64,000 nucleotides of DNA from Streptomyces caatingaensis (GCF_001187435.1 NZ_LFXA01000017.1:806001-870000); one strand, 5' to 3'. Counted from the first letter of the stretch, positions 1 to 9,411 are shown. The notes: generated from the letters alone by a model not told the origin. Numbers and translations are program-made.

Positions 1-1
1 C

Positions 2-742
2 GCCCTGGCCGTCCTCATCGGCTCCTACCTGCTCACCGCCGTCGCCGCCCAGCGGTACGCCGGCGCGGGCCTCGGCGACCCGCGCACCGCCGACAACGTC
101 TTCGCCGCGCTCGCCGAACCGGTCATGGGCCGGGCCCTCGGCGCCCTCCTCTTCGTCGCCGTCCTCGCCTCGGCCGCGGCCGGCCTCCAGACCACCTTCC
201 TGCCCGTCGCCCGCACGGTCCTCGCCATGAGCACCTACGGTGCCCTTCCGCGCTCCTTCGCCGCCGTCCACCCCCGCTTCCGCTCCCCGGGCCGGGCGAC
301 GGTCGCGGCGGGCGTCGCCACCGGGGCCTTCTACGCCGTGATGAGCCTGCTCAGCGAGCACGTCCTCGTCGACACCATCTACGCGCTCGGCCTCATGATC
401 TGCTTCTACTACGCCATCACGGCCTTCGCCTGCGCCCGCTTCTTCCGCGCCGACCTGCGCCGTTCACCGCGCGACGCGCTCCTCAAGGGCGTCCTGCCGG
501 TGCTCGGCGGGCTCGCGCTGACGGCCGTCTTCGCCAAGACGCTCTACGACATGCGCGACCCGGCGTACGGGACGGGCAGCTCGGTCCTCGGCGTCGGCTC
601 CGTCCTCGTCATCGGCGCCGGCCTGCTGCTGCTCGGCGCGGTCCTCATGGAGGTCATGCGCCGGCGCAGCCCCGCCTTCTTCCGGGACGGCTGCCCTCCG
701 GGGGCGCCCGGAGGGCACTCCCGCCCTCCTCACCGGGTGTAG
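2..742 (+). CDS. APC-family amino acid permease, C-terminal part
   Basis: This reading frame enters from the left edge, so the start is missing and 246 residues are visible. The protein is very hydrophobic, with roughly five to six membrane-spanning stretches. One includes AVLASAAAGLQTTFLP, and the next loop reads ARTVLAMSTYGALPRSFAAVHPRF, which resembles the cytoplasmic loop of APC permeases where a small residue-rich helix is followed by an R..M..G.LP pattern. I infer a proton-coupled amino acid or amine importer in the cytoplasmic membrane; the substrate cannot be read from the sequence. Its stop codon overlaps the end of the convergent gene at 730-1104 by 13 nt. Confidence 0.75.
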   Translation, partial: ALAVLIGSYLLTAVAAQRYAGAGLGDPRTADNVFAALAEPVMGRALGALLFVAVLASAAAGLQTTFLPVARTVLAMSTYGALPRSFAAVHPRFRSPGRATVAAGVATGAFYAVMSLLSEHVLVDTIYALGLMICFYYAITAFACARFFRADLRRSPRDALLKGVLPVLGGLALTAVFAKTLYDMRDPAYGTGSSVLGVGSVLVIGAGLLLLGAVLMEVMRRRSPAFFRDGCPPGAPGGHSRPPHRV

Positions 743-1104
743 AGCCACCACCACCAGTGGTACTCGTCGTGGTCGTAGTGCTTCTGGCACTTGTACTCGC
801 GCCACTTGTGCTGCTCCACGCCGGCCTTGCCCGCCTTCCGGCAGGACTGCTCACTGGGGTAGTGGCCGCGCTTCACCCAGTGCGCCTTCGCGAGCTGCTC
901 GGTCTCCTGCTGCGCCTGCTGCTCCTCCTGCTGGCTCGGGGGGCTGCTCGTGTCACCGGCCGGTGATCCGCCGGACGCGCTCGTGCCGGACGGGCTCGGG
1001 GAATCGTCCGGCGGAGCCGCGGCGGCCGTGCCGGCCGTGCCGGCGAACAGCAGCCCCGCGGTGACCACCGCCACCGGTGCGAGGCGGAAGGCCCTCGACT
1101 TCAT
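730..1104 (-). CDS. Small secreted protein with lysine/tryptophan-rich C-terminus
   Basis: A 124-residue protein. I chose the ATG at 1104 because the protein then begins with a classical signal peptide (KSR, a hydrophobic core, then AGTAAAAPP) and a GAGAGGG ribosome site lies just upstream. After the signal peptide comes a Ser/Pro/Gly/Gln-rich linker of about 50 residues. A compact C-terminal domain follows, with two cysteines (SEQSCRKAGK and KCQKHYDHDEYHWWWWLYTR) that could form a disulphide. I do not recognise the family; many Streptomyces secreted small proteins share this layout. The four consecutive tryptophans near the end are unusual. No function is proposed. Confidence 0.7.
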   Translation of the reverse strand: MKSRAFRLAPVAVVTAGLLFAGTAGTAAAAPPDDSPSPSGTSASGGSPAGDTSSPPSQQEEQQAQQETEQLAKAHWVKRGHYPSEQSCRKAGKAGVEQHKWREYKCQKHYDHDEYHWWWWLYTR

Positions 1105-1247
1105 GAGGTTCCCTCTCTGTCGGTCATCTGCCCTGATAGTGGGCGCGGAACGGCGGCCCCGGAACGGGCGCGCGGGAGCGGGATCCGCCCGTCGCCCCGC
1201 GCGGGCGGGCTTGAACCTCACGCGGCGTGAGGAGGGAGGATCGGGCC

Positions 1248-2024
1248 GTGCACACCACCTGGAAGACGGGCGCGCTCGCCGAGGCGTCCGGCCTGACCGT
1301 GCGCACCCTGCACCACTGGGACGCCATCGGCCTGCTCACCCCGTCCCGCCGCACGGCCGCCGGCCACCGCGTGTACACCGGGAACGACCTCGCGCGCCTC
1401 TACCAGATCCTCGCCCTGCGCGGTCTGGGCCTCGACCTGGAGACGATCGGTGCCTGCCTCGACGCGGGCGTCGACCCCGTACGCCTGGTCCGCGACCACC
1501 TCGCGGAGGTCGACTCCGCCCTGGCGGCTCTGGAGACCCTGCGCACGCGCCTGTCCCGCCTCTCCGCCGAACTCGCCCAGGACGGCGCGGTGTCGGGCCC
1601 CGCGCTCCTGGACGCGCTCCACGCGACGGGGCGCGCCGCCGCGCAGGCCACCCTCCGCCGCCATCTGAACCCCGCCTCCGTACGGGAGTTGGCCGGCCGG
1701 GCCGCCTCCCTCGGCCCCGCCGCCCACTACCACCTGCACGTCGAATGGCCCGAGCTCTACCGCCGCGCCGCCCGGCTCCGCTCCGCCGGCACCCCGCCCT
1801 CCGACCCGGCGGTGCGGCGGCTGGTCGCCCGCATGGACGAGCTGGCCGCCCTGTTCACGGGCGGCGACGCCGGCATCTCGGCCGGTGTACGGGCCGCTTG
1901 GCGCGAGGCCCCGCACACGATGTCCGGCGACCCCGCCGCCGACCCGGCCGACTACCGCGAGCCGGCCGCCTACCTGGACGCGTCCCGCACCACCGCCCCG
2001 ACACCGGAAGGACCCCACCCGTGA
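1248..2024 (+). CDS. MerR-family regulator with TipAS-like ligand domain
   Basis: A 258-residue regulator. The GTG at 1248 is preferred because GGAGGGAGGA sits 7-8 nt upstream and the protein then starts just before the helix-turn-helix. Residues about 6-75 form a MerR winged helix (GALAEASGLTVRTLHHWDAI, then GHRVYT). A coiled dimerisation helix follows. The C-terminal third (HVEWPELYRRAARLRSAG, FTGGDAGIS) resembles the TipAS domain, which binds thiopeptides and other small hydrophobic ligands. It probably activates a promoter after ligand binding. The target is unknown but may be the overlapping small membrane gene downstream. TipAL-type proteins are activators in known cases; the ligand here is inferred only by family. 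Confidence 0.88.
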   Translation: MHTTWKTGALAEASGLTVRTLHHWDAIGLLTPSRRTAAGHRVYTGNDLARLYQILALRGLGLDLETIGACLDAGVDPVRLVRDHLAEVDSALAALETLRTRLSRLSAELAQDGAVSGPALLDALHATGRAAAQATLRRHLNPASVRELAGRAASLGPAAHYHLHVEWPELYRRAARLRSAGTPPSDPAVRRLVARMDELAALFTGGDAGISAGVRAAWREAPHTMSGDPAADPADYREPAAYLDASRTTAPTPEGPHP

Positions 2025-2179
2025 TCACCCGAACCCTCCCCCTGCTCCTCCCCTACGCCCTCTGCTGCCTCCTGGCCTCCACCGGCACCCTCCCGACGGG
2101 TGTCCTGGTGGCGGTGCCGGTGGCGTGGGCGCTGTACGTCCTGGCGACGTCCGCGCGGCCGCGCGGACGGGGCAGGTGA
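2021..2179 (+). CDS. Small hydrophobic membrane protein coupled to the MerR gene
   Basis: A 52-residue protein starting with GTG. It overlaps the stop of the MerR gene as GTGA, so translation is probably coupled. The sequence contains two short hydrophobic stretches (LPLLLPYALCCLLASTGTLP and VLVAVPVAWALYVLATSA) and ends in basic residues, which fits a two-pass or hairpin membrane peptide. I do not recognise a family. Co-translation with a TipA-like regulator suggests a role in the same response, for example as a membrane sensor or efflux helper, but this is inference only. Confidence 0.5.
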   Translation: MITRTLPLLLPYALCCLLASTGTLPTGVLVAVPVAWALYVLATSARPRGRGR

Positions 2180-2186
2180 GTCCTCA

Positions 2187-2441
2187 TCAACCTGCATCGC
2201 GCGTGACCCGCCGGCGCTGGCGCGCAGGGGCGTCTGTCATGGTCGGGACTGTAGAAATCGTGGCGCCGGCGGAGCCAGGGACGCACACTCGGTAGTGGAG
2301 CACCGTTTCCTCCAGAAGCAAGGCGAACCGATGGTCGCCCTCCTGCACGACGCGGGAGCGGTCCAAGCGAGCCCGTACCGCGTCCGGCACATCGTCCGGT
2401 GTTCCTTGGAAGTCGGTGATGGACCCACACGGCAGGAGATC
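2187..2441 (-). pseudogene. Remnant of an XRE/DUF5753 regulator
   Basis: The minus-strand frame reads ITDFQGTPDDVPDAVRARLD, then RSRVVQEGDHRFALLLEE and TVLHYRV. This resembles the middle of a DUF5753 domain, the C-terminal domain of Streptomyces XRE-type regulators (two intact examples occur in this window). There is no helix-turn-helix upstream, and the frame degenerates after VLHYRV before a stop. A run of eight G/C bases at 2448-2455 may mark a frameshift. It is a truncated relic filling the otherwise gene-less 2180-2600 interval. Confidence 0.55.
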
Positions 2442-2600
2442 CGTGGTCCCCCCCCGACTCCGGGTCCTTCCCGATGAACCGCGAACCCGATGGAGGGGGA
2501 CGCCGATGGGGCGTCACTGCAAGGAGCCCACGGTTCCCAGGCATGCCGTTCCGCGCCGTTCCCGGCGCCTGCCGGGGCTCCGGCCGCCTGAACCCCCGCG

Positions 2601-4067
2601 TCAGGCAGGCGCGTCGTCCAGGAAGACGGGGTTGGTCAGCGCCACCAGCGCCCCGCCCCGGCGCCGCACCTCCGCCCGGACGTAGGCCGAACGCGCGGGC
2701 GTCGTCCGCCACTCGACGCGGCCGTCCGCCGGGACGGGGACCGTCAGCATCGGGCCCTGGTCCGTGATCAGCGAGGCGGTGCAGCCGGACGGGAGGCCCC
2801 CGGTGGTGAGGCGGATCAGGGCGTCGGGGGATCTGAGGCGGCCGCCGATGCCCGCGTGGGCACCGTGCGATCCCTGGGCCTCGAAGGAGAGGCGGACGGA
2901 GGAGGATTCGGCGATCCAGCTGCGGCCGGCGCGGAGGGCGGAGAGGAGGGCGGGGCGGGAGAGGTCGTCGGCGAGGACGACGGTCTGGGGGAGGCCGACG
3001 GGCTGGGGTTCGCGGTGGGAGTCGCTGTTGCCCATGGCGGGGAGCCAACGGCCGCCGGTGCGGGGGAGCATGGCGTCCCAGGCGGCGACGGCCATGTCGT
3101 CGTCGGGGGTCCACGGGCCGTTCCAGACCTCGACCGCGTCCGCCGCGTCGTAGCCGAACTTCCAGTTGCACGCGGGGCAGGTGGCGAACGGGTGGGCGGG
3201 GACGACGAGTCCGCCGGCGCGGCGGACGGTGCGGGCGAAGCGGGGGAAGACGCCGTCGCGGGCGCGGTAGCGCCAGTCGACGAAGACGCCGGGGTCGGTG
3301 CCGAGGGCGAGGACGTGCCCGTTGCGGGTGGTGACCTCCTCGCCGGTGAGGACGAGCAGGTCGTCACCCCAGAGACCCTCCCAAGCGCCGTGCGCGGACG
3401 TCGTGTTGTGCTCGGTGCTGACGATCCAGTCGAGGCCGGCGGCCCGCGCCGCCGCCGCGATCTGCGCCGGCGTGCGGAGCCCGTCGGAGTGGACGCTGTG
3501 GAGGTGGCCGTCCCCCCGGTACCAGGCCCGCCCCCGCCCCCGGGTCCGCTGCGGCGGGAAGACGGGGACGGCCGGGGCGCCCGTCGGCCCGTACCGCAGC
3601 GTGACCGTCACCTCGTACGCCAGCCCCTGCGGCGCCACCGTGTACGGGCCGAGGACGACGTGCCAGGTGCCGGGGCGGACCGGGCCCGCCAGATAGCCGG
3701 GGGTCGCGCGCTCGGCGCCGACCGAGAACTCCGTCCGGGCGCCGCCCGACCAGCCCCGGAACCCGGCACCGCCCAGCCCGGTGCCGCGCTCGTCGAAGAT
3801 GCCGATGTCGCAGGCGTTGCCGGGCACGCCGGCGGGGACGGCGGGTCTGTCGTACGCGTACGAGACGGCGATCTCCCGGACGCCGCGCGGGACTTCCACG
3901 GGGAGGTAGACGTAGTCCGGCGCGCCGGCCGGAAGCCGGCCGGTGATCCTGAGGGTCTCGCTGCCGCCGGCCCGGGCGGCGGTGGAGGGCACGCCTCCGA
4001 GACTAAGGGCGGCGGGCGCGCCCGTCGCCCCGGCGGCGGTCAGTTTCAGGACGTTCCGGCGGTCCAT
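2601..4067 (-). CDS. Tat-exported PHP-domain metallohydrolase (CehA/McbA-like)
   Basis: A 488-residue protein. The N-terminus MDRRNVLKLTAAG followed by a hydrophobic, alanine-rich stretch resembles a twin-arginine-type (DRRNVLK) export signal, so the enzyme probably acts outside the membrane. Residues about 35-160 form a beta-rich region. The PHP phosphoesterase domain follows: GHLHSVHSDG (188-196), STEHN (217-221), GEEV, AHPF (291-294) and GNSDSHR (346-352) supply the metal-binding His/Asp/Glu residues. PHP proteins of the CehA/McbA type hydrolyse phosphoesters or aryl esters; the substrate cannot be named. A cysteine pair (CPAC, 297-300) lies near the active site. The gene stands alone and is divergent from the oxidoreductase at 4296. 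Confidence 0.85.
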   Translation of the reverse strand: MDRRNVLKLTAAGATGAPAALSLGGVPSTAARAGGSETLRITGRLPAGAPDYVYLPVEVPRGVREIAVSYAYDRPAVPAGVPGNACDIGIFDERGTGLGGAGFRGWSGGARTEFSVGAERATPGYLAGPVRPGTWHVVLGPYTVAPQGLAYEVTVTLRYGPTGAPAVPVFPPQRTRGRGRAWYRGDGHLHSVHSDGLRTPAQIAAAARAAGLDWIVSTEHNTTSAHGAWEGLWGDDLLVLTGEEVTTRNGHVLALGTDPGVFVDWRYRARDGVFPRFARTVRRAGGLVVPAHPFATCPACNWKFGYDAADAVEVWNGPWTPDDDMAVAAWDAMLPRTGGRWLPAMGNSDSHREPQPVGLPQTVVLADDLSRPALLSALRAGRSWIAESSSVRLSFEAQGSHGAHAGIGGRLRSPDALIRLTTGGLPSGCTASLITDQGPMLTVPVPADGRVEWRTTPARSAYVRAEVRRRGGALVALTNPVFLDDAPA

Positions 4068-4295
4068 GCGGCCTCCTTCGGGGACCGTGCGTCGGGGACC
4101 GTTGTACGCCCGCCCGGCGGGCGGCGGAACCTACGCCGGCTGACGGTTGTGTGTCGGCTGTTCGACATGGGTCACGGGCGACCCTCCAGGGCTTACCGTG
4201 GGTAGCCTGCCGTGCCGCACGCGTCGCAGGCGCCACGCGACCGCACGGCGCGGCCCGTACGGCACATCCGCCCGCCCCGCCACGGAGGTTCTCGC

Positions 4296-5153
4296 ATGCG
4301 CATCGCGACCACGGCCTTCCTCACGGACGAGACGATCACCCCGGTCCGGCTCGCCCGCGAGCTCGAACAGCGCGGTTTCTCCGGCCTCTACCTGCCCCAG
4401 CACACCCACATCCCCGTCAGCCGCGACACGCCCGCGCCGATGGGCGAGCCGCTGCCGCGCGAGTACGGCCGGGCGTACGACCCGGTGGTCGCGCTCGCCC
4501 AGGCCGCCGCCGTCACCCACCGGATCGCGATCGGCACCGGCGTCGCGCTCGTCGCCCAGCACGACCCCATCGTCCTGGCCAAGCAGGCGGCCTCCCTCGA
4601 CCACCTCAGCGGCGGGCGCTTCACCCTCGGCATCGGCTACGGCTGGAACGTCGAGGAGGCCGCCGACCACGGCGTCGAGTGGCGCACCCGGCGCGCCCTG
4701 GTGCGTGACCGGATGGCGCTGATGCGGGCCCTGTGGGCGGCCGAACCGACCGCGTACGAGGGCGAGTTCGGCTCGGTGCGGGCGAGCTGGGCGTATCCCA
4801 AGCCGCTGCTGCCGCCGCGCGAGCGGGTGGGCGCGCCGCCGCTCGTCGGGCCGCGCACGCTGATCGGCGGGGCGGCCGGGCCGGGGCTGTTCGCCGCCGT
4901 GGCGGAGTACGCGGACGGGTGGCTGCCGATCGGCGGGGGCGGGCTGGGGGAGGCGCTGCCCGAGCTGCGGGCGGCGTGGGCGGAGGCGGGGCGGCCGGGC
5001 GAACCGCTCGTCATCCCGTACGCGGTGCACCCGTCGGCGGGGAAGCTGGCGCACCTGGCGGACCAGGGCGTCGAGGAGGTCGTGGTGGGGCTGCCGGCGG
5101 CGGGGGAGGGGGAGGTGCTGCGGGCGCTGGACGCGCTGGCCGAGTTCCTGTGA
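4296..5153 (+). CDS. LLM-class F420-dependent oxidoreductase
   Basis: A 285-residue luciferase-like TIM-barrel enzyme. The ATG at 4296 is chosen because CACGGAGG lies 8 nt upstream and the protein then starts directly with the first beta strand (MRIATTAFLTDETI). Family signatures include FSGLYLPQHTHIP, a segment ending ARELEQRGF, RIAIGTGVALVAQHDPI and GGRFTLGIGYGWN. These are typical of probable F420-dependent oxidoreductases. It would use reduced coenzyme F420 to reduce or oxidise an unidentified small molecule in the cytoplasm. The next gene makes the F420 chromophore, which supports the cofactor assignment. Confidence 0.88.
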   Translation: MRIATTAFLTDETITPVRLARELEQRGFSGLYLPQHTHIPVSRDTPAPMGEPLPREYGRAYDPVVALAQAAAVTHRIAIGTGVALVAQHDPIVLAKQAASLDHLSGGRFTLGIGYGWNVEEAADHGVEWRTRRALVRDRMALMRALWAAEPTAYEGEFGSVRASWAYPKPLLPPRERVGAPPLVGPRTLIGGAAGPGLFAAVAEYADGWLPIGGGGLGEALPELRAAWAEAGRPGEPLVIPYAVHPSAGKLAHLADQGVEEVVVGLPAAGEGEVLRALDALAEFL

Positions 5154-5265
5154 CGCGGCGTCGGGAGACGGCGCCGGAGGGGGCCTCCGGATCGAGTGAT
5201 CATACCCACACCAACCCGGCGCGATCTCCTCTGGTGCCCGGTGCGCCCGCTCGTATGCTCGGGGA

Positions 5266-7863
5266 ATGACTTCGAGCGCACCACGTCCCGTACCGGAGGC
5301 ACCGACCGCGAACGCCATGCGGAGAGCCCTCAAACGGGCCCGTGACGGCGTCGCGCTGGACGTCACGGAGGCGGCCGTCCTCCTGCGGGCGCGCGGCGAC
5401 GACCTGGAGGACCTCTGCGCCTCGGCCGCCCGGGTGCGGGACGCGGGGCTGGAGGCCGCCGGCCGGCCCGGCGTCATCACCTACTCCAAGAGCGTCTTCA
5501 TCCCGCTCACCCGCCTCTGCCGCGACAAGTGCCACTACTGCACCTTCGTCACCGTCCCCGGCAAGCTCCGCCGGGCGGGCCACGGGATGTTCATGTCCCC
5601 GGACGAGGTCCTGGCGATCGCCCGCCGCGGCGCGGCGATGGGCTGCAAGGAAGCCCTGATCACGCTGGGGGACAAGCCGGAGGAGCGCTGGCCCGAGGCC
5701 CGCGAGTGGCTGGACGCGCACGGCTACGACGACACGCTCGCGTACGTCCGCGCCATCTCCGTCCGGATCCTGGAGGAGACCGGCCTCCTGCCGCACCTCA
5801 ACCCCGGCGTGATGACCTGGAGCGACTTCCAGCGGCTCAAGCCCGTCTCGCCGTCCATGGGCCTGATGCTGGAGACCACGGCCACCCGGCTGTGGAGCGA
5901 GCCCGGCGGCCCGCACTACGGCTCGCCCGACAAGGACCCCGCCGTCCGGCTGCGGCACCTGGAGGACGCGGGCCGCAGCTCCGTCCCGCTGACCAGCGGG
6001 CTGCTGCTGGGCATCGGGGAGACGTACGAGGAGCGCGCCGAGTCGCTGTTCGCGCTGCGCCGCGTCGCGCGGGCGTACCACGGCATCCAGGAGCTGATCC
6101 TGCAGAACTTCCGCGCGAAGCCGGACACCGCGATGCGCGGCATGCCGGACGCGGAGCTCGACGACCTCGTCGCCACCGTCGCCGTCGCCCGGCACATCAT
6201 GGGGCCCTCCGCCTGCCTCCAGGCGCCGCCGAACCTCGTGGACGCCGAGTTCGGCCGGCTGATCCGGGCCGGCATCGACGACTGGGGCGGCGTCTCGCCG
6301 CTCACCCCCGACCACGTCAACCCCGAGCGGCCCTGGCCGCGGATCGACGAACTCGCCGAGCGGTCCGCCGCGGAGGGGTTCGTCCTGAAGGAACGTCTCG
6401 CCGTCTACCCGGAGTTCGTGCGGCGCGGCGAGCCGTGGCTCGACCCGCGCGTCCTGCCGCACGTGCGGGCGCTGGCCGACCCGGAGACGGGCCTCGCCCG
6501 TGAGGACGCGGAGGTGCGCGGGCTGCCGTGGCAGGAGCCCGAGGAGGTGTTCGTCCCCTCCGGCCGCACGGAGCTGCACCGCACCATCGACACCGAGGGC
6601 CGCACCACCGACCGGCGCGACGACTTCGACGACGTCTACGGCGACTGGGACGCCCTCCGCGAGGCCGCCGCGCCCGGCATGGTCCCCGAGCGGCTCGACG
6701 GCGACGTCCGCGCGGCGCTCCGGCAGGCGGCCGACGACCCGGCGCGGCTGACCGACGCCGAGGCGCTCGTCCTGCTCCACGCGGACGGGGCGGCGCTGGA
6801 CGCGCTCTGCGGCATCGCCGACGGCCTGCGGCGGGACGTGGTCGGCGACGACGTCACCTACATCGTCACCCGCAACATCAACTTCACCAACGTCTGCTAC
6901 ACCGGCTGCCGTTTCTGCGCCTTCGCGCAGCGCCGCACCGACGCCGACGCGTTCACCCTCTCGCTGGAGCAGGTCGCCGACCGGGCCCAGCAGGCGTGGG
7001 AGGTCGGCGCCGTCGAGGTGTGCATGCAGGGCGGCATCCATCCCGACCTGCCTGGTACGGCGTACTTCGACATCGCGCGGGCGGTCAAGGAGCGCGTGCC
7101 CGGGATGCACGTCCACGCCTTCTCGCCGATGGAGGTCGTCAACGGGGCGTCGCGGACGGGGCTTTCGGTGCGGGAGTGGCTCACCGCGGCGAAGGAGGCC
7201 GGGCTCGACTCGATCCCCGGGACGGCGGCCGAGATCCTCGACGACGAGGTGCGGTGGGTGCTCACCAAGGGCAAGCTGCCGGCCGACACCTGGATCGAGG
7301 TCGTCAGGACCGCCCACGAGCTGGGCATCCGCAGCTCCTCGACGATGATGTACGGGCATGTGGACCAGCCCCGGCACTGGCTCGGGCACTTCCGGACGCT
7401 GGCGCGGGTGCAGGAGGAGACGGGCGGTTTCACCGAGTTCGTGACCCTTCCGTTCATCCACACCAACGCGCCGGTCTACCTCGCCGGCATCGCTCGCCCC
7501 GGACCGACCATGCGCGACAACCGCGCCGTCACCGCCATGGCCCGGCTGCTCCTCCACCCGCACATCCCCAACATCCAGACGAGCTGGGTCAAACTCGGCA
7601 CGGAGGGCGCCGCGGAGATGCTCCGCTCGGGGGCGAACGACCTCGGCGGCACGCTGATGGAGGAGACCATCTCGCGCATGGCCGGCTCGTCGTACGGCTC
7701 GTACCGCTCGAGCCGCGACCTGGAGGCCATCGCGGAGGCCGCGGGACGGCCCGCGCGGGCCCGCACGACGCTCTACGGCGAGGTGCCGGAGGAACGCCTC
7801 AAGGCGGCCGTCGCCTCGGACGGCCATCTTCCGGAGCTGCTGCCGGTGTTGGGGGAGGGCTGA
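5266..7863 (+). CDS. fbiC: FO synthase (fused CofG/CofH), F420 biosynthesis
   Basis: An 865-residue bifunctional radical SAM enzyme. It makes 7,8-didemethyl-8-hydroxy-5-deazariboflavin (FO), the redox core of coenzyme F420, from 5-amino-6-ribitylaminouracil and tyrosine. Two radical SAM halves are visible, each with a CxxxCxxC cluster motif: C85-C89-C92 (LCRDKCHYCTF) in the CofG-like half and C544-C548-C551 (CYTGCRFCAF) in the CofH-like half. The length matches the fused actinobacterial form; archaea and cyanobacteria use two separate proteins. The gene follows an LLM-type oxidoreductase in the same direction, about 110 nt away. The start at 5266 has only a weak GGGGA ribosome site. Confidence 0.97.
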   Translation: MTSSAPRPVPEAPTANAMRRALKRARDGVALDVTEAAVLLRARGDDLEDLCASAARVRDAGLEAAGRPGVITYSKSVFIPLTRLCRDKCHYCTFVTVPGKLRRAGHGMFMSPDEVLAIARRGAAMGCKEALITLGDKPEERWPEAREWLDAHGYDDTLAYVRAISVRILEETGLLPHLNPGVMTWSDFQRLKPVSPSMGLMLETTATRLWSEPGGPHYGSPDKDPAVRLRHLEDAGRSSVPLTSGLLLGIGETYEERAESLFALRRVARAYHGIQELILQNFRAKPDTAMRGMPDAELDDLVATVAVARHIMGPSACLQAPPNLVDAEFGRLIRAGIDDWGGVSPLTPDHVNPERPWPRIDELAERSAAEGFVLKERLAVYPEFVRRGEPWLDPRVLPHVRALADPETGLAREDAEVRGLPWQEPEEVFVPSGRTELHRTIDTEGRTTDRRDDFDDVYGDWDALREAAAPGMVPERLDGDVRAALRQAADDPARLTDAEALVLLHADGAALDALCGIADGLRRDVVGDDVTYIVTRNINFTNVCYTGCRFCAFAQRRTDADAFTLSLEQVADRAQQAWEVGAVEVCMQGGIHPDLPGTAYFDIARAVKERVPGMHVHAFSPMEVVNGASRTGLSVREWLTAAKEAGLDSIPGTAAEILDDEVRWVLTKGKLPADTWIEVVRTAHELGIRSSSTMMYGHVDQPRHWLGHFRTLARVQEETGGFTEFVTLPFIHTNAPVYLAGIARPGPTMRDNRAVTAMARLLLHPHIPNIQTSWVKLGTEGAAEMLRSGANDLGGTLMEETISRMAGSSYGSYRSSRDLEAIAEAAGRPARARTTLYGEVPEERLKAAVASDGHLPELLPVLGEG

Positions 7864-8067
7864 GCGGGCCGGGAGGGGGCGGTCGGGGTCGGGGGGCGCG
7901 AGGGTTCGGGCGGGGCCTTCGGGCCGGGGCCCGGGGCCGGGGCCCCGGCCGTCCCGGGCCGGGCCGGGTGCCGGGCCGGGCCTGCGGCCGGGGCCGCGGC
8001 GGAGTGTTGCCGGACTGTCGCCCGGCCTCGATCGGACGGCGACCCTCGCCCGCATAGGGTGTCCCGC

Positions 8068-9411
8068 ATGTCTTGGCCCCAGAACCCCCCACAGCCTCAG
8101 CAGCCCGAGCCGGTCGATCCGGCCGGCCCGAACGGCCCGAACGGCCCGAACGGCCTGGCCGGTCCGGCCGGTGCCGCGCCGCAGTACGGGCAGCAGCGGA
8201 CGCCCGCGCAGCCGGGCCCGCCGCCCCCGCCCCAGGGCGGCCCCGGCGGCCAGGGCGGCTTCGGACCCGCCCCGACCTGGGGGCCGGAGGGCACGGGGCA
8301 CGCCCAGCAGACGATGGCGTTCCCGGCGGCGGGGCCGAACGGGAACGCGGGCGCCGGCGCGGTGCCCCCGCCGCCCGGGCCCGTGCGCGGGGCGGGCGCT
8401 GCGGGGGCCGGCCGTGCCGCGGGCGCGGTGCCCCCGCCGCCCGGACCCGCGCCGCGCGGCGGTGCCGTGCCGCCGCCGCCCGGACCCGTCCCCGGCGCGG
8501 GGCCCGGCGCCGTACCGCCGGCCGGGCCGGCGCACCCCGGCGGCGCGGCGCCCTACGGGCAGATGCAGCCGCAGCCGCAGATGCAGCCGCCCCAGCCGTC
8601 CGCGCCGCGCAAGAACAAGACGCTCCTCGCCGTCGTCGGCGGTGTCGTCGCGCTCGCCGTCATCGGCGGCGGGATCGCCTACGCGGTCATCGGCGGCGGT
8701 GACGACAAGAAGGACGAGCAGGCCAAGGGCGACGGCAAGGGCGGCGCGTCCGGCGCGCCGCAGACGCCCGGGGCGTCGGGGGACGCCAACTCCCCGGCCC
8801 CGTCAGGCTATCGGCCCCCCGCCGGCTGGCAGACCCAGACCTACGAGCGCCACGGCTTCAGCTACGACGTCCCCGGCCAGGACGCCAAGTGGAAGCTGCT
8901 GCCCGGCGACACGATGATCTCGTACACGGAGAAGGGCAAGCCGGTCGTCGCGATGACCGGAACGGCCAACTTCCGCGAGGGCGGCTGCGCTTCGAACCCC
9001 AACCCCGACACCTTCGGCGAGGCCGGCAAGGGCCAGCTCGCCACCGTCGGCACCACCGGCGGCGGCAAGGACGGCACGCTCCAGGACAACGCCCGCAACT
9101 GGGCGGGCAACTGGGGCGTGATGGCCTACGGCGGTCTCGGCGCCAACAAGCCGAAGATCCAGGTGAGCCAGGCGACACCCTGGAAGCACAACGGCGTCGA
9201 GGGCTACACGGCGACCGCCAAGGTCACCGTCACCCACCGCCCCAGCAGCTGTGTCCCGCCGACCGCGATCGTCAGGAGCATCGCGCAGAAGCTGCCGGAC
9301 GGCACCTTCCACGGCTGGGTGATCTACGCCGACCAGGGCGTCCCGAACGCCCTCCCCGAGGCCGAGATCGACAAGATCATGAACACCGTGCGCCCGGCCA
9401 GAACCCCGTAG
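8068..9411 (+). CDS. Single-pass membrane protein with Pro/Gly-rich cytoplasmic tail
   Basis: A 447-residue protein (a GTG at 8059 is an alternative start). Residues 1 to about 185 are Pro/Gly/Gln-rich with recurring PPPPGP blocks and no obvious fold. A single transmembrane helix (LLAVVGGVVALAVIGGGIAY) follows a basic KNK anchor, placing the Pro-rich tail in the cytoplasm. After an acidic/lysine linker, an extracellular domain of about 200 residues begins near GWQTQTYERHGFSYDVPG, with cysteines in REGGCAS and PSSCVPP. Such proteins are common in Streptomyces and lack an assigned function. The 200 bp upstream is an extreme G-run stretch. Confidence 0.75.
   Translation: MSWPQNPPQPQQPEPVDPAGPNGPNGPNGLAGPAGAAPQYGQQRTPAQPGPPPPPQGGPGGQGGFGPAPTWGPEGTGHAQQTMAFPAAGPNGNAGAGAVPPPPGPVRGAGAAGAGRAAGAVPPPPGPAPRGGAVPPPPGPVPGAGPGAVPPAGPAHPGGAAPYGQMQPQPQMQPPQPSAPRKNKTLLAVVGGVVALAVIGGGIAYAVIGGGDDKKDEQAKGDGKGGASGAPQTPGASGDANSPAPSGYRPPAGWQTQTYERHGFSYDVPGQDAKWKLLPGDTMISYTEKGKPVVAMTGTANFREGGCASNPNPDTFGEAGKGQLATVGTTGGGKDGTLQDNARNWAGNWGVMAYGGLGANKPKIQVSQATPWKHNGVEGYTATAKVTVTHRPSSCVPPTAIVRSIAQKLPDGTFHGWVIYADQGVPNALPEAEIDKIMNTVRPARTP

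Noticed and set aside
7864..8058. Riboswitch or structured RNA in the G-rich leader before the membrane protein gene
   Set aside because: The stretch is extremely GC-rich, with trivial self-complementarity and no conserved pattern I know; G-quadruplex potential alone is not evidence of function.
5200..8535. A 1111-codon open frame antisense to fbiC
   Set aside because: It is a high-GC shadow: composition is Arg/Gly/Val-rich without any domain, and the opposite strand encodes a complete FO synthase with both CxxxCxxC motifs.
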